Positions 27,523 to 35,413 of a DNA stretch of 64,000 nucleotides are shown here, in pieces. A program made the position numbers and the translations under genes. Under the pieces are notes generated by a model. That model worked only from the letters and a program-made list of their open reading frames with translations. It ran no database searches and was not told where the DNA came from. Position 1 is the first letter of the stretch. Every line of letters begins with the position of its first letter. The DNA comes from Nisaea sp. (lineage in GTDB: Bacteria > Pseudomonadota > Alphaproteobacteria > Thalassobaculales > Thalassobaculaceae): the NCBI RefSeq assembly GCF_017640745.1, contig NZ_JAEPQA010000010.1, positions 68,546 to 132,545 of the forward strand, given 5' to 3'.

Positions 27523-28125
27523 TCAGCCCGGCACCCGGTAGCGGTAGATGTTGGCGTGCATCGCTTCCGAGACCACTTCCGTCTCCTCCGCCTCCCAGCC
27601 CGGCAGCGCGAAGGCATTGGCGATCACCACCGCCCCCGGCCGGAGGTCGGCGCTCAGCTTCCGCTCCAGCGTCCGCATGGGCGCCACCATGAGATAGCAG
27701 AGCAGCAGGTCCGCATCCGCGAGATCCGCCTTCAGGAAATCCGCCCGGCGGATCTCGAGATTGCGCCGGGGCTGGAGCAGCCGGCGGATATGGCAGACGA
27801 GCCAGGGGAGCGGCGAGAGCTCGATCGCGACCACCCGCGCGTCGGGAAACCGCGCGGCGAGTTCGAAGGCGATCCCGCCCCAGCCGCAGCCGAGCTCGTA
27901 GATCGTCGCCGGCCGCGCGTCCTCCGGGATCAGGCGGAACATCGCCCGCCGTGCGAAAGGGTTGGACGGCATCGGCGGCACCCCGGTGCGGATCGTGTAC
28001 CAGAGGATCGAGAGCGCGGCGGCGAGCAGCAGCGCGAACAGCGCCGCCTCGAAGACGCCGTGCTGCACCAGTTCCTGGAACAGCAGGCCGAGCGACGGCG
28101 CCTCATTGCCGGTTTCAGCGCTCAT
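27523..28125 (-). CDS. Membrane-anchored class I SAM-dependent methyltransferase
   Basis: 200 residues. One N-terminal transmembrane helix (~25-45) followed by a small Rossmann methyltransferase domain; SAM motif I is 'YELGCGWGGIAFELA', with 'VVAIELSPLPW' (acidic residue after beta-2) and 'ADLLLCYLM' further on. Target unknown. The start overlaps the stop of the IMPACT-family gene by 11 bp, which suggests translational coupling. Confidence 0.82.
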   Translation of the reverse strand: MSAETGNEAPSLGLLFQELVQHGVFEAALFALLLAAALSILWYTIRTGVPPMPSNPFARRAMFRLIPEDARPATIYELGCGWGGIAFELAARFPDARVVAIELSPLPWLVCHIRRLLQPRRNLEIRRADFLKADLADADLLLCYLMVAPMRTLERKLSADLRPGAVVIANAFALPGWEAEETEVVSEAMHANIYRYRVPG

Positions 28126-28501
28126 GGTCTGGGTCCGCGCGCCCGGGGCCCGCACGCAGGGCGTCGAGATAGATCCGGACCGCGCTCTGCACATGGCGGA
28201 AGCGGTCGCCGCCGAGATGCTTGCCGCCGAACCAGCGCGTCACCACGACGATATGGTCCTGCAGCCCTTCGCGCTCCAGCATGCGCAGGATCACCATCCC
28301 CGCCCCCGCCTCGCCGTCGTCGTTCTTCGCCGCGCCGCCGGCCGAGAGCAGCGCCCAGGTGTTATGGGTCGCCTTGGCGAATTTCTTCCTGCCGCAGAGC
28401 GTCCGGACGAAGGCCTTCGCCTCCTCCTCGGACGCGCAGGGCCCGCCCGAGACCGCATATTTCGATCCGCGATCGCTGATGATGTTGTCGAGAATGCGCA
28501 T
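28115..28501 (-). CDS. YigZ/IMPACT-family protein (UPF0029)
   Basis: 128 residues, the N-terminal IMPACT domain only. Conserved 'RGSKYAV', 'ATHNTWALL', 'KNDDGEAGAGMVIL' and 'VVVTRWFGGKHLGGDRF' match the family, whose members are ribosome/translation-associated in eukaryotes and uncharacterised in bacteria. Shorter than YigZ (~200) because it lacks the C-terminal ferredoxin-like domain. Upstream of and overlapping the methyltransferase gene. Confidence 0.85.
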   Translation of the reverse strand: MRILDNIISDRGSKYAVSGGPCASEEEAKAFVRTLCGRKKFAKATHNTWALLSAGGAAKNDDGEAGAGMVILRMLEREGLQDHIVVVTRWFGGKHLGGDRFRHVQSAVRIYLDALRAGPGRADPDHER

Positions 28502-28563
28502 GGCAGAGGCTTAGAGGCATCTGGCGATGCGGGCAAGATGAAGGGGCACTGTTCCGGAGCGCG

Positions 28564-28992
28564 TCACTCTACCGCGCCGTCGATATAGACCCAGCCCGCG
28601 CCCTCGCGGCGGAACCGGCTGGTCTCGGTCATCCGGCCCGTCTGCGGTCCCATGCGCCAGGTTGCGGTGAAGCGGACAATGGCGGTGTCGGGCCCGGTCG
28701 CCTCGTGCCGCTCGATTTTCAGCCCGGTCCAGACCTGCGCCGGGTCGAGCGTCAGCGCCAACGGCCGCGTCTCCGCCGCCCAGCTCTTCTGCAGGTAGGC
28801 CGTGTTGCCCCGCGCGAAAGCCGCATAGCGCGCGCGCATCAGCTCCTCCGCATCCCGCGCCGGGGTGCCGGAATGGAGCCTGCCGCAGCAGGCGAGATAG
28901 GTTTTGCCGCTAGCGCAGGGGCATGGTTCGAACAAGGGTGTCTCCGGGGGTTGAAAGGGTCGTGGAGGGCGGGATGTTGCCCCCGCTTTCAT
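28564..28992 (-). CDS. YchJ-like SEC-C motif protein (UPF0225)
   Basis: 142 residues. N-terminal zinc-binding SEC-C motif 'CPCASGKTYLACCG' (C-x-C...CC) at ~24-37, then the NTF2-like YchJ domain with 'AEELMRARYAAFARGNTAYL' region and C-terminal 'SRFRREGAGWVYIDG'. A conserved cytoplasmic protein of unknown role. It is the last host-like gene before the accessory insertion at 29 kb. Confidence 0.9.
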   Translation of the reverse strand: MKAGATSRPPRPFQPPETPLFEPCPCASGKTYLACCGRLHSGTPARDAEELMRARYAAFARGNTAYLQKSWAAETRPLALTLDPAQVWTGLKIERHEATGPDTAIVRFTATWRMGPQTGRMTETSRFRREGAGWVYIDGAVE

Positions 28993-29017
28993 CGCTCTTT
29001 GTGTCAGGTGGCTGCAT

Positions 29018-29029
29018 TCGACCCATAGC
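29018..29029 (+). repeat. 12-bp direct repeat, left copy
   Basis: TCGACCCATAGC, exactly repeated at 32960-32971 in the same orientation. The two copies enclose the orphan nuclease gene and look like an insertion boundary (target duplication or attachment core). They could also be remnants of a dispersed intergenic repeat. Confidence 0.5.
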
Positions 29030-29049
29030 AGACGTTCTTAAACCTCCAT

Positions 29050-29078
29050 TTGTCTGCAGTGCAACATTCTGAAATAAT
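29050..29078 (+). promoter_or_regulatory. Putative sigma-70 promoter of the orphan nuclease gene
   Basis: TTGTCT, 17-bp spacer, AATAAT. This predicts a start about 40 bases before ATG 29126. The spacer holds most of the left inverted repeat. Confidence 0.45.
29054..29069 (+). repeat. Imperfect inverted repeat, left arm
   Basis: CTGCAGTGCAACATTC matches the reverse complement of 32931-32946 (CTGCACTGCAAGATTC) at 14 of 16 positions. Nested just inside the 12-bp direct repeat. Confidence 0.45.
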
Positions 29079-29125
29079 TCAATTATCGATTGATAGTGGT
29101 AGCCTTCAAGGCGCATCATTTATTC

Positions 29126-32100
29126 ATGAAAGAACCGATTGATATCGAAGAATTCTTGGCACGGATGCAACCTCCTTCGATCCCGGATGAGACGTTCATA
29201 CCTGAATACGAAGAACTGTTCCGTGTAAGTGGATGGAAGCGGAACTACGTCGCAACAATTCTCGCGTGTCTGACGACGATTCCTGATCTTCATGCCAATG
29301 GCATCAGACTAGATTGGCTCCAACGTCTGGTGATCGCGAAAGCAGAAGGTAAGAGAAAACCAAAAATTCGAGAGTTGGCGGCAGCTCTCAACTTAGGGCT
29401 GGAGAAAGCAGGGGTTCTTCGGCTTGAAGACCCAATTGAAGATCTGTTCTGTGAAATAGTGGCAACAAGACGCGGAAATTTCCGGATATTTCCGGGACAA
29501 TGGGAAACTGCCGGCCCTTATACCCAAACGCTGCTAGCCGCTTTTGAACAACTTCCGGGAAGCCAATTCAAAACGGACGTACTGGAGTCCGTGTACGGTA
29601 TACTTCGCATCAGCGATATGATTGCTGCAAGGAGCGACGTACATAGACAGACTGAATCAGGCGGAGTGGCGCAAGGCGAAATAAGAGTCCCCGGTGAGGC
29701 AGCGATCAACCGCATCTCTACCAGGGTGAAATTTACGGACAGGACACTGGAAGCGCTAGATATTCGAAAGGAAGCGCTGACACCATACTTTTTGTCGGCA
29801 GAGAATTATCCGTACGTTTCAGATAGGGAAGTCGGCGAAACGCCATTGGAATTTCACCCGTTTTTGGAGACTCCAAACGGGATTATTGTGGTCAGTCCGA
29901 ACAATCTGTCGATAGCAGCTAGAGCTGTGATGATTCATGCTGCCGTCGAAGGCGGTGTTTCAGATTTGCTTCAGCAAATTTTGCTGCACGAACAGGAGAT
30001 TTACGCAGAGCGGACGGGCTTCTGGCCGACAACTAATCTGAAGCTTTCGAGACCAAACGAATTCGGATTTAGAGCATCCATCTGCGAATTTGAAGAGGGT
30101 CGGTTTCTGCAAGTAATTCAATTGCCTACAACGTTTGACGGATTTCCGCGCAACGGGTTCGGTATCGTGCGACGAGCTGGCGAGGAAGCGAACAAATTTC
30201 TTGGAACGCAAATTGAAGGCTTTTGGAAGTTTGCAGCCAAACAAGAAAACGGTCGCCAATTTGTTTCCGTGCTTCTTACGAGTGGGTGGGGGGCGCCACA
30301 CTCAATTTTTCCCGCGATAGACGAGAGCAAAGTGCCTGCCAATTGGCTGTATTTTCATCTCAGTTTCGCGGAGGCCGCTGTGCTTGGCGCCTGTGAAAAC
30401 GGGAAGTTTCAAGACATATGTCGCCTCTTGAAACAAGAGCAATTGTTAGAGAACGCCGAATTTCACTTTCAGAACGCAAACGGCCTAACAAATCTATTTG
30501 GCTTTTGGCGTGTTACGGACGGGAACTTGATTCCTGAATATATGAGTGACATGGAACCGCCATGTAACTTGATGATTCCAACAGACGATCTGTATGCGCC
30601 CAGAATTGAAGCGGCCCGTAAGCAAAACCTACTCTCGCTCCCGTTTCCCGACGGGAGCCACAAATTGGTTCAGCATACTGATTTCGAGGAATATTGGGCG
30701 CTAGATCCGGTATTTGGTAGTTTGGAGGATCTATCCGAGCGGCGTCTTGTTGGCGCTGTAGCGCACGAGGAATACATTTGGTGGATTGAGGCCGTTCCTG
30801 ACGAGGATAGCGTTGCACACCGGCAATACCGAATCTGGCAGGCAGCACTCCATTGGATAGCAGCAGTCGGTCGGCAAGTTGCGCGTACGTATCCAAAGTC
30901 TTTCCCCAAAGGTATTTTTCAAACGACGATCATTGTCCCGATCGACGATGGCTTAATGAGGATGGATAGGTCTTCATTCAACTCCACTCCTCTAGCCAAA
31001 ACGGTTCAGACTCAAGGCCAAGAAGAAGTCCGTATTACCAATGGGTGGTTTCAGCACCTGTGGAGACCCGAGAACGATGCAGAAATCGAACTGACTGCCG
31101 CAATTCTGGAATCCGTCGCAGCTCGTCATGCGCCGCTTGAGCGCGATGTACTGAGGGAAGCGGTGAGGTCGGCCATTCCGTCGAGAGATTGGCGATGGCT
31201 GCACGCAAGTACGGCGGAAAGACCGATAGATCGGCTTAGAGCAACGGGGCTTGTAAGCGGCTTCCAGGAAATCCCGTGGTCAGCGACAACGTTGGCAAAA
31301 TGCTGTTCGATATGGACCTTTCGCGATCGGAGTAATGGACTTCGTATAGAGGGCGAGCAAGATTGCAGCGCCTTTGTTTTGCTTTATGCACGCCAATTGC
31401 TGGGCACGTTGATCGAAAGAATTCGGCGATTTGACTGTAGGGCGCTAATCACACTGGCTGCGGACGGTTATCAAGCAGCACGCTTGGAGCAATCTCAATG
31501 GCGTGCGACTATTCTGGCGCTCCGCGCCATACACGGTGCGGAAGCAGATTCCCGAGCTTTTGAACGACAGAGCAACATTAACGCTGTCCAGCGTGCGGCG
31601 AAAGCGATTTGCGAAGTTGCTGCTTGCGAGTCCCCAACAGAGGGTGGTCTTAAACCTAGCCTAACAGATTTTCATGACTTATGTGCGCTCGTACTCCTTT
31701 TGGTAGGAAACGGCGATTTGCTGGGTGCAATAAAGTCCGGTCTTATAGCCCCTGAGATCCGTATAAGCCCTGCGGGCGATTTGCTTTCCGAGCGTTCGGT
31801 ATTTGAAACGACATTGCGGCCCGGAGCCGAGTGGTTAAATGAGCGAGCGCTGAACGAGGCGGCAGAAACTTACAAAGAAGAACGTAAAGAAGAAGCAGCA
31901 ACGCCGGAGAAACCCGGGGAATTGCAACTGCCTGCGGCGCTAAAGGATGCAATTCGCGCAGAATACGGGGTACCAGCCGAGGCTTTCTTTCGTTTTCAGT
32001 TTGCGACGGTCGAATTCGCCGCTGAGCGCGAACAAGCTGTATTATTCCTTAAGCGCTCTGAATTGGTGCAAGCGATGAGCGAGCGGATGGACACTCCGGT

Positions 32101-32887
32101 CGTGGAGGTCGCTCAATTATGCGAACGGCTGTCTCTCTCGAACAGACCGGATTGGTATGACTTATCTGGCGGGATACCTGCATCCAGTATCGATCTTACA
32201 CGCTTTGATAGACCGATCTCTGTTATCAATCGGCCGCTGCTCTGTATCGATGCGGAAGAAGATCCAACCGTAGTCCTAGCGCCGGCATTCGTGAGTGATT
32301 CCACGATGTATTCGTTCTCGGGCCTGATGGAAGGCAGCCTGCAGGAGAAATATTGGGTTTCGAAAGAAGCGATCAGCTACGCGGGTGCACGCGCTCATGC
32401 GACTGGAGAAGAATTCGAAACTGATGTTGCAGAGCGACTGAAGGAGCTTGGTCTTAAGGCTTGGTCACGATGCAAGCTGTCCTGGGCGCTCAACCAGAAA
32501 GTAGATCCGTCTTTTGGGGATATTGATGTTCTCGCTGTCGACAAGAGCGGTAAGACAGTCTGGGTCATTGAAGCGAAGAACCTGAAACTTTGCAGAACCA
32601 TTGGGGAGGTGGCTGCACGTTTGACAGAGTACCGAGGCCTGATGGTCAAAGATAGCAAAGGACGTGAGAAACCTGACAAATTGCTTCGTCATTTGAACCG
32701 TGTTCGGTTTCTCAGGGAGAACTGCAGAGCATTATGTCAGCGTTTAGATCTTGATGAAACGCCTGAGGTAAGGGGGCTCTTGATTGTCGACTCACCGCAA
32801 CCGATGAATTTCCATATGATCGAAAAGATTGCAGACACCGATAGCACCTTTCTCGATCAAGTAGATAAGTTTGATTTTTGCGGATAG
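29126..32887 (+). CDS. Orphan 1253-residue protein with C-terminal PD-(D/E)XK nuclease domain
   Basis: No family recognised for the first ~1080 residues, which are soluble, Trp-rich and lack Walker, TIR, helicase or protease motifs I can see. A charged linker ('YKEERKEEAATPEKPGE') lies near residue 920. The last ~170 residues form a restriction-endonuclease-like core: helix 'GEEFETDVAERLKELG' (~1094), strand 'GDIDVLAVD' with D1134, then 'VWVIEAKNLK' with E1149-A-K1151. This is the D...E-x-K active site of Mrr/NERD-like nucleases. Base composition is visibly lower in GC (about half) than the neighbours and codon use differs, so it was probably acquired. A single-gene anti-phage or DNA-processing role is inference. 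ATG 29126 preferred over upstream TTG/GTG codons; ribosome site weak. Confidence 0.8.
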   Translation: MKEPIDIEEFLARMQPPSIPDETFIPEYEELFRVSGWKRNYVATILACLTTIPDLHANGIRLDWLQRLVIAKAEGKRKPKIRELAAALNLGLEKAGVLRLEDPIEDLFCEIVATRRGNFRIFPGQWETAGPYTQTLLAAFEQLPGSQFKTDVLESVYGILRISDMIAARSDVHRQTESGGVAQGEIRVPGEAAINRISTRVKFTDRTLEALDIRKEALTPYFLSAENYPYVSDREVGETPLEFHPFLETPNGIIVVSPNNLSIAARAVMIHAAVEGGVSDLLQQILLHEQEIYAERTGFWPTTNLKLSRPNEFGFRASICEFEEGRFLQVIQLPTTFDGFPRNGFGIVRRAGEEANKFLGTQIEGFWKFAAKQENGRQFVSVLLTSGWGAPHSIFPAIDESKVPANWLYFHLSFAEAAVLGACENGKFQDICRLLKQEQLLENAEFHFQNANGLTNLFGFWRVTDGNLIPEYMSDMEPPCNLMIPTDDLYAPRIEAARKQNLLSLPFPDGSHKLVQHTDFEEYWALDPVFGSLEDLSERRLVGAVAHEEYIWWIEAVPDEDSVAHRQYRIWQAALHWIAAVGRQVARTYPKSFPKGIFQTTIIVPIDDGLMRMDRSSFNSTPLAKTVQTQGQEEVRITNGWFQHLWRPENDAEIELTAAILESVAARHAPLERDVLREAVRSAIPSRDWRWLHASTAERPIDRLRATGLVSGFQEIPWSATTLAKCCSIWTFRDRSNGLRIEGEQDCSAFVLLYARQLLGTLIERIRRFDCRALITLAADGYQAARLEQSQWRATILALRAIHGAEADSRAFERQSNINAVQRAAKAICEVAACESPTEGGLKPSLTDFHDLCALVLLLVGNGDLLGAIKSGLIAPEIRISPAGDLLSERSVFETTLRPGAEWLNERALNEAAETYKEERKEEAATPEKPGELQLPAALKDAIRAEYGVPAEAFFRFQFATVEFAAEREQAVLFLKRSELVQAMSERMDTPVVEVAQLCERLSLSNRPDWYDLSGGIPASSIDLTRFDRPISVINRPLLCIDAEEDPTVVLAPAFVSDSTMYSFSGLMEGSLQEKYWVSKEAISYAGARAHATGEEFETDVAERLKELGLKAWSRCKLSWALNQKVDPSFGDIDVLAVDKSGKTVWVIEAKNLKLCRTIGEVAARLTEYRGLMVKDSKGREKPDKLLRHLNRVRFLRENCRALCQRLDLDETPEVRGLLIVDSPQPMNFHMIEKIADTDSTFLDQVDKFDFCG

Positions 32888-32930
32888 ATGCCGGATTTGT
32901 ATCAGCGAGATTGCAGCACACACAGACCTT

Positions 32931-32946
32931 GAATCTTGCAGTGCAG
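32931..32946 (-). repeat. Imperfect inverted repeat, right arm
   Basis: GAATCTTGCAGTGCAG, 44 bp after the nuclease stop. Its reverse complement matches the left arm at 29054-29069 in 14 of 16 bases. Confidence 0.45.
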
Positions 32947-32959
32947 CGAATGCCCCCTA

Positions 32960-32971
32960 TCGACCCATAGC
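32960..32971 (+). repeat. 12-bp direct repeat, right copy
   Basis: TCGACCCATAGC, identical to 29018-29029. After it the sequence returns to the high-GC character of the host up to the MFS gene. Confidence 0.5.
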
Positions 32972-33112
32972 TGATGCCACAGCGCAGTCTTTCCTCAACC
33001 CGCCTCCCATCACAGCCCCTGCCGGTCCCCACCCCCATCAAATATTTCCTCCCCCGCCCCCGCTCCCGCGATATCCTGCTCCCTCGTTCCGCCCCCTTTC
33101 TCAGGATCCCCC

Positions 33113-34357
33113 ATGTCCCTTTCCGAGCGCCTGACCGGCGTCACCCTCAGGGAGAACATTCCGATCACGCTGGTCGGGCTCGGCCATGGCGCGATTCACT
33201 GGACGGCCGCGTGTTTCTACCTGCTGCTGCCGCCGCTCTCGATGGCACTCGGGCTCAGCTACACGGAGACCGGCGCGCTGGTCAGCGTGTTCCATGTCAG
33301 CTCCTTCGCCGCCAATTTCTTCAGCGGCCCGCTGATCGACATTTCCGGGCGCAAGGTGCTGTTCCAGATCCTCTCCGTCGCAATCGGCGCGCTGGCGCTG
33401 GCCGGGATCGGAATGGCGGCGAGTTTCCTCGCCATCGCGGGGCTCGTCGCGGTGATCGGCGTCACCGCCAATCTCTGGCACCCGCCGGCGATCTCCTTCC
33501 TCTCCGGGCGCTATCCGAAGAACCGGGGCTACGCGCTCTCGATCCACGGGCTCGGCGCCAGCACCGGCGACACGATCGCCCCGCTCGCGGCGGGCGCGCT
33601 GATCGCCGCGCTCGGCTGGCAGCAGGCGGCGGAAGTCTCCGCGCTCCCCGTGCTCGCGGTCGCGGCGATCCTCGCCGTGGGGCTGCTGCGCTACGAGACT
33701 GTGCGGCCGAAGACCGGCGCGGCGCACGGGGTCGGGCTCGGCGAATATCTCTCCGGGCTGAAGCGCGTCGTCGCCAACCGCGCGATCCTCGGGCTCTGCC
33801 TGATGAGCGGCTTCCGCTCGATGACCCAGCAGGGCCTGCTCGCCTTCCTGCCGCTCTATCTCGCGCATGACATGGGCTCGGGCCCGGTGATGATCGGCCT
33901 CGCCATGGCGGCGATGCAGGTCGGCGGGGTGATCGCGACGCCGGTCGCGGGCGTCTGGTCGGACCGGGCGGGACGGCGCACCGTGGTGCTGGCCGGGCTC
34001 GGCGCCTCGACGCTGATCATCGCCAGCCTCACCTTCCTCGGCAGCGAGACCGCCTTCATCGCCGGGATCTCCCTGCTCGGCTTCGTGCTCTTCGCGGTCC
34101 GGCCGGTGGTGCACAGCTGGATGATGGACCTGACGCCGCCCCATCTCGGCGGCTCGGCGACCAGCCTGATGTTCGGCACGCAGAGCGGCTTCGCCATGGT
34201 CATGCCGCTCGCCGGCGGCATGCTGGCGGACGCCTACGGGCTGGTCTCGGTGTTCTACATGCTGGCGGCCTCGATCCTGGTCACCAACCTGATCACGCTC
34301 CGCCTGCCGAAGGACAGGGCTTCGGCCGAAGCGGAGAGCCAGGACCGGGGAGCCTAG
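33113..34357 (+). CDS. MFS transporter (fosmidomycin-resistance-like subgroup)
   Basis: 414 residues with about twelve hydrophobic segments. N-terminal half contains 'GLGHGAIHWTAACFYLLLP' and, after TM4, 'ANLWHPPAISFLSGRYPK', which recalls the 'MFHPEG' region of Fsr-type exporters. The second half repeats the MFS pattern 'GVWSDRAGRRTVVLAGLG' (the D-R-x-G-R-R loop). Substrate unknown. AGGATCCCCC precedes the ATG. Its stop is one base from the convergent esterase stop. Confidence 0.88.
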   Translation: MSLSERLTGVTLRENIPITLVGLGHGAIHWTAACFYLLLPPLSMALGLSYTETGALVSVFHVSSFAANFFSGPLIDISGRKVLFQILSVAIGALALAGIGMAASFLAIAGLVAVIGVTANLWHPPAISFLSGRYPKNRGYALSIHGLGASTGDTIAPLAAGALIAALGWQQAAEVSALPVLAVAAILAVGLLRYETVRPKTGAAHGVGLGEYLSGLKRVVANRAILGLCLMSGFRSMTQQGLLAFLPLYLAHDMGSGPVMIGLAMAAMQVGGVIATPVAGVWSDRAGRRTVVLAGLGASTLIIASLTFLGSETAFIAGISLLGFVLFAVRPVVHSWMMDLTPPHLGGSATSLMFGTQSGFAMVMPLAGGMLADAYGLVSVFYMLAASILVTNLITLRLPKDRASAEAESQDRGA

Positions 34358-34358
34358 G

Positions 34359-35330
34359 TCAGGCGAGCCCGAGATTGCGCCGGATCGCGCCGGTCGCGTC
34401 GTCGATCAGCTCGTGCGCCTGGTCGACCATGCGGGTCAGGTTGATGAAGGCGTGGCAGACGCCGGGATAGAGCTTGTACTCGACCGGCACGCCCGCCGCC
34501 TCCATGCGTTCCTTCATCCGGATGGAATCGTCGCGCAGCGGGTCGAGCCCGGCGGGATAGAGCTGGGTCGGCGGCAGGCCCGCGAGATCCGCCCGGAGCG
34601 GGCAGGCATAGGGGTTCGTGGCGTCCGTATCGTCCCGCAGATAATGGTTCCAGTACCAGCGCATTGAGGCGGTCGAGAGGCCGAAGGATCCGTCGCCGAA
34701 GAGCGTGTGGGACTCCTCCTCCAGATCCCGGTCGAAGCAGCCGTAGAACAGGGTGAGAGAGCGGATCGGGCTCGCGCCCCGGTCGCGCAGGGTCAACGCC
34801 GAACCGAGCGCGAGATTGGCCCCCGCGCTGTCCCCGCCGACCGCGAGGCGCGACGGGTCGAGCCCCCAGGCGGCGCCGTTGGCGCTCACATGCTCGATGG
34901 CGGCGACGCAGTCTTCCAGCGGCACCGGGAACTTGTGCTCCGGCGCGAGGCGGTAATCGACCGCGGCGACGGCGCAGCCGCTCTTCAGCGCGAGGTAGCG
35001 CATCGCCCGGTGATGGGTCTCGAGCGAGCCGACGACCCAGCCGCCGCCGTGGAAATAGACCAGCACCGGCGCCGGGCGCGGCACATCGGGATAGAGCAGC
35101 CGCACCGGGATCGGCCCGTGCGGGCCCGGGATCGTCTCCTCGCGGACCTCGGCCATCTCCGGCAGTTCCCTGTTCCACCAGGCGCGTTCGGCCTCCATGC
35201 GGATGCGGGCTTCCGGCGGGGTCGGGTCGAGCGGGATGGGGCCGAGATTTTCTTCCTCGACGATCTCGACCATGCGCTCGATGGCCTTCGCCATCTGCGG
35301 GTCGATGGAATAATTGTCGGTCTCGCTCAT
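34359..35330 (-). CDS. Alpha/beta hydrolase, hormone-sensitive-lipase family esterase
   Basis: 323 residues. Classic HSL/type IV esterase motifs: 'YFHGGGWVVGS' (oxyanion HGGG) and 'AVGGDSAGANLAL' (nucleophile Ser in GDSAG), with catalytic Asp in 'AGLDPLRDD' and His in 'GVCHAFINL' near the C-terminus. Cytoplasmic carboxyl-esterase acting on short acyl esters; physiological substrate unknown. RBS GGGGAG. Confidence 0.93.
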   Translation of the reverse strand: MSETDNYSIDPQMAKAIERMVEIVEEENLGPIPLDPTPPEARIRMEAERAWWNRELPEMAEVREETIPGPHGPIPVRLLYPDVPRPAPVLVYFHGGGWVVGSLETHHRAMRYLALKSGCAVAAVDYRLAPEHKFPVPLEDCVAAIEHVSANGAAWGLDPSRLAVGGDSAGANLALGSALTLRDRGASPIRSLTLFYGCFDRDLEEESHTLFGDGSFGLSTASMRWYWNHYLRDDTDATNPYACPLRADLAGLPPTQLYPAGLDPLRDDSIRMKERMEAAGVPVEYKLYPGVCHAFINLTRMVDQAHELIDDATGAIRRNLGLA

Positions 35331-35413
35331 GGTGCTCCCCGGAATGCCACCCGTTTTTCGCGGCAGCTTACCAGTCCGGCGAGAGTCCGGCCAAGATATC
35401 CCGCGGAACCGCT

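Noticed and set aside
32888..33112. Additional small gene between the nuclease and MFS genes
   Set aside because: The open stretches there are proline-rich translations of a C-rich leader without ribosome site or start context.
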